Below, one piece after another: positions 15,734 through 17,588 of a stretch of DNA of 17,588 nt. Both the position numbers and the translations under genes were made by a program. The stretch comes from a bacterium (GTDB lineage Bacteria; Pseudomonadota; Alphaproteobacteria; Rhizobiales; Xanthobacteraceae). The stretch's first letter is position 1; each line of letters opens with the position of its first letter. The stretch is taken from positions 1 to 17,588 of the forward strand of contig JAQSDT010000697.1 in the NCBI GenBank assembly GCA_029946075.1, in the 5' to 3' direction. A model generated the notes under the pieces. It was given only the letters and a program-made list of their open reading frames with translations, ran no database searches and was not told the origin of the DNA.

Positions 15734-16476
15734 CTTTGGGGGCGGGGGCCGCCGCGACCGCGGAAAGTTTCGTCGATCGCAATTCGATCGATCCGCGGCC
15801 GGTTTTGATTGTCACGGGATTGGTGCAGGAGGCTCGCATTGCGGCCGGGCCCGGCATGATCGTGATCTGCAGTTCCAGCGATCCGCAGCAGCTTCGTGCG
15901 CTGCTGGCGACGCTCGATTCATCGACATTCAGAGGCGTCATCTCGTTCGGTGTGGCTGGCGGGCTCGATCCCTCGCTGAAATCGGGCGACGTCGTGGTCG
16001 CAACCGAGGTGCTTTCCGGCGACACTCGCTTCCTGGCGGGTCTGGCGCTGAACGAGGAAATGATCGCCAGCGCCGCCCTGCGGCGTCGGCGCGTGGTCCG
16101 CGGCGGCCTCGCCGGCGTGGAGCAGGTGATCGCGGCAACTGCCTGCAAGGCCGCGCTGCACTCCGAGACCGGCGCTGCAGCCGTCGATATGGAGAGCCAT
16201 ATCGCGGCGGCCTATGCGGCCAAGGCGGGCCTTCCGTTCGCCGCGCTGCGGGTGATCTCCGATCCCGCGAATCGTGCGCTGCCGGCGCTCGCCAAGAGCG
16301 CCATCAAGCCGAACGGCGACATCGACCTCCGCAAGGTGCTGCGCGGCGTTGCGCGTAATCCGGCCGCGCTGCGCGGGCTGGTATCGACCGGTATTGATTT
16401 CAATCGCGCGCTGCGCTCCCTGCGCGGCTGCCGCGGCTTCCTGCATGGCGAACAGACCGCCACCGTGGGGGCATAA
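15730..16476 (+). CDS. hpnG: Hopanoid-associated nucleoside phosphorylase HpnG
   Basis: HpnG is a purine nucleoside phosphorylase-like enzyme that removes adenine from adenosylhopane, giving a phosphoribosyl/ribosylhopane on the way to bacteriohopanetetrol-type lipids. The 248 residues contain the family blocks VISFGVAGGLDP (70-81), SGDVVVATEV (85-94), AVDMESHIAA (151-160) and LRVISDPANRALPALA (173-188). I take the GTG at 15730, which overlaps the shc stop in a GTGA. The next in-frame alternative is TTG 15736. The frame is open further upstream, but that part lies inside shc. The first 20 residues are alanine-rich and weakly conserved. It is the last gene of the hpnC-D-E-shc-hpnG operon, followed by a terminator. 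Confidence 0.93.
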   Translation: MTLGAGAAATAESFVDRNSIDPRPVLIVTGLVQEARIAAGPGMIVICSSSDPQQLRALLATLDSSTFRGVISFGVAGGLDPSLKSGDVVVATEVLSGDTRFLAGLALNEEMIASAALRRRRVVRGGLAGVEQVIAATACKAALHSETGAAAVDMESHIAAAYAAKAGLPFAALRVISDPANRALPALAKSAIKPNGDIDLRKVLRGVARNPAALRGLVSTGIDFNRALRSLRGCRGFLHGEQTATVGA

Positions 16477-16485
16477 CGAATTTTC

Positions 16486-16504
16486 CAGAGCCCGGCGGGC
16501 TCTG
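16486..16504 (+). terminator. Intrinsic terminator of the hpnC-hpnG operon
   Basis: CAGAGCCC (16486-16493) and GGGCTCTG (16497-16504) form an 8-base stem with a 3-base loop, nine bases after the hpnG stop. A T-rich stretch follows (TATTCTTGTTTT). The T-rich tail merges with repeat copy B. Confidence 0.65.
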
Positions 16505-16508
16505 TATT

Positions 16509-16583
16509 CTTGTTTTGACGCGTTTTCTTTATGCGAACCGGTATCCACTTCGCTCGAAAACGCTGTCGGGCGTCAACAAAAAG
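16509..16583 (+). repeat. Dispersed palindromic repeat, copy B (long form)
   Basis: This is an imperfect nested palindrome. The outer arms are TTGACGC (16515-16521) and GCGTCAA (16570-16576), extended by CTTGTTT on one side and CAAAAAG on the other. The inner arms are GCGTTTTC (16520-16527) with GAAAACGC (16556-16563), and GCGAA (16533-16537) with TTCGC (16549-16553), around an 11-base centre. Copy A at 9239-9291 carries the same TTGACGCGTTTTCTT and GCGAACCGG words in the opposite orientation. I recall highly similar intergenic elements across Bradyrhizobium genomes. It lies between two terminators in the convergent hpnG/hpnH gap. Confidence 0.75.
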
Positions 16584-16585
16584 AA

Positions 16586-16613
16586 AGGGCCCGGTTCGCG
16601 AGAACCGGGCCCT
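16586..16613. terminator. Bidirectional intrinsic terminator between hpnG and hpnH
   Basis: AGGGCCCGGTTC (16586-16597) and GAACCGGGCCCT (16602-16613) form a perfect 12-base stem closed by a GCGA tetraloop. On the plus strand AATCTTTTT follows; on the minus strand TTTCTTTTTG follows, so it can end both hpnH and any hpnG read-through. Confidence 0.88.
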
Positions 16614-16634
16614 AATCTTTTTCCGCTCGCAGGA

Positions 16635-17588
16635 TCAGGCGGCCGTGGAGGCCTTCTGCTGCTGCTTGGCAGCCGCGGCGGCCGCTTCGTCCTTGCGGAT
16701 CTCCGACAGGCGCTTCTGCACCTCGGCCGAGAAGATGTACTGGGCCGGACGCTGGTTATCGAGATTGATCTCGGGCGCCATCGGGCCCGTGGTGCGGATG
16801 CCGCGCAGCGAGACCCACATCGCCTTCAGCGGATTGAGCAGCGCGGCATTGGCTGCCGTCGGCTCGTAGCCGCAATGGGCCATACAGTCGGCGCACTTCT
16901 CGTACTTGCCGGTGCCGTAGGTTTCCCAGTCGGTCGTGTCCATCAATTCCTTGAAGGTCTTGGTGTAGCCCTCGCCGAGCAGATAGCAGGGCTTCTGCCA
17001 GCCGAAGATGTTGCGGGCGGGCATGCCCCACGGGGTGCATTCATACGACTGGTTGCCCGCGAGGAAGTCGAGGAACAGGCCGGAGTGCATGAAGTTCCAC
17101 TTCTTGCCCTTGCCGAGCGCGAACACGTCGCGGAACAGCTTCTTGGTCTTGGTGCGGTTGAGGAAGTGCTCCTGGTCCGGCGCACGCTCATAGGCGTAGC
17201 CCGGCGACATCGAGACGCCGACACCGAGTTCGGTCGTGAAGTCCAGGAACTTCGCGATGTCCTCAGCCGCGTGACCATCGAAGATCGTGGCGTTGACGTT
17301 GACGGTGAAGCCGCGCGCCTTCGCCGCCTTGATCGCGGAGACGGCGCGGTCGAACACGCCCTTCTGCGACACCGCCTTGTCGTGATGCTCCTTCAGGCCG
17401 TCGAGATGCACCGAGAAGAACAAATAGGGCGAGGGCTCGAACAGATCGAGCTTCTTTTCCAGCAGCAGCGCGTTGGTGCAGAGCGAGACGAATTTCTTGC
17501 GCGCCACGAGGCCGCGCACGATCTCGCCGATCTCCTTGTGGATCAGCGGCTCGCCGCCGGGGATCGCCACCATCGGCGCGCCGCATTC
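16635..17588 (-). CDS. hpnH: Adenosylhopane synthase HpnH, C-terminal part (radical SAM; runs off right edge)
   Basis: HpnH is the radical SAM enzyme that joins the 5'-deoxyadenosyl group to hopene, making adenosylhopane, the first C35 hopanoid and the substrate of HpnG. About 317 residues are visible, roughly the C-terminal four fifths. The CxxxCxxC cluster that binds the SAM iron-sulfur centre lies beyond the edge. The visible part opens with ECGAPMVAIPGGEPLIHKEI (the radical SAM GGEP motif), then SVHLDGLKEHHD and SMSPGYAYERAPDQEHFL. Cysteines follow at ECTPWG and QKPCYLLG, and a C-terminal cluster KCADCMAHCGYEP at about fragment residues 231-243. The end is an alanine/lysine/glutamine-rich tail. 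It is transcribed toward hpnG, so it is not part of the hpnC-hpnG operon and must have its own promoter to the right. Confidence 0.94.
   Translation of the reverse strand, partial: ECGAPMVAIPGGEPLIHKEIGEIVRGLVARKKFVSLCTNALLLEKKLDLFEPSPYLFFSVHLDGLKEHHDKAVSQKGVFDRAVSAIKAAKARGFTVNVNATIFDGHAAEDIAKFLDFTTELGVGVSMSPGYAYERAPDQEHFLNRTKTKKLFRDVFALGKGKKWNFMHSGLFLDFLAGNQSYECTPWGMPARNIFGWQKPCYLLGEGYTKTFKELMDTTDWETYGTGKYEKCADCMAHCGYEPTAANAALLNPLKAMWVSLRGIRTTGPMAPEINLDNQRPAQYIFSAEVQKRLSEIRKDEAAAAAAKQQQKASTAA

Noticed and set aside
1..17588. CRISPR arrays, tRNA or rRNA genes, insertion sequences, phage genes
   Set aside because: None was seen. There is no regularly spaced direct repeat array, no tRNA-like cloverleaf I could recognise, and no transposase or integrase frame.

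Overview
The window is GC-rich alphaproteobacterial chromosome, most likely Bradyrhizobium or a close relative such as Rhodopseudomonas. The reasons are the hopanoid gene set and its order, the rhizobial style of the small exported proteins, and two copies of an intergenic palindromic repeat of a type I associate with Bradyrhizobium. It is essentially one hopanoid (bacterial triterpenoid) locus with a chemoreceptor gene at its left edge.

Layout, left to right. (1) Positions 1-1243, minus strand: the N-terminal part of a methyl-accepting chemotaxis protein that runs off the window. (2) Positions 1244-1571: a divergent intergenic region with an AT-rich stretch and a strongly structured leader ahead of eutB. 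(3) Positions 1572-5511, plus strand: eutB, then a cobalamin-type radical SAM protein that fits the hopanoid C-2 methylase HpnP, then eutC. hpnP lies between the two subunit genes of ethanolamine ammonia-lyase. (4) Positions 5731-9237, plus strand: hpnN (RND-type hopanoid transporter) and an unrecognised 352-residue gene, closed by a bidirectional terminator. (5) Positions 9359-10527: two small exported proteins of unknown function, one on each strand. (6) Positions 10721-16476, plus strand: hpnC-hpnD-hpnE-shc(hpnF)-hpnG, with stop/start overlaps at three of the four junctions. (7) Positions 16635-17588, minus strand: the C-terminal part of hpnH, convergent with hpnG and separated from it by two terminators and a repeat copy.

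How the genes work together, from established family knowledge: HpnD makes presqualene diphosphate from two farnesyl diphosphates. HpnC converts it to hydroxysqualene, HpnE reduces that to squalene, and Shc cyclises squalene to hopene/hopanol. HpnH adds the adenosyl group to give adenosylhopane, and HpnG removes adenine to give a ribosylhopane. HpnP methylates C-2 of the A ring, and HpnN moves hopanoids toward the outer membrane. EutB/EutC deaminate ethanolamine and, like HpnP, depend on cobalamin.

The least explained parts are the 352-residue gene after hpnN, the eutB-hpnP-eutC arrangement, the structured eutB leader, and the pair of dispersed repeats. Function calls rest on reading the translations against remembered family motifs; no database search was possible.
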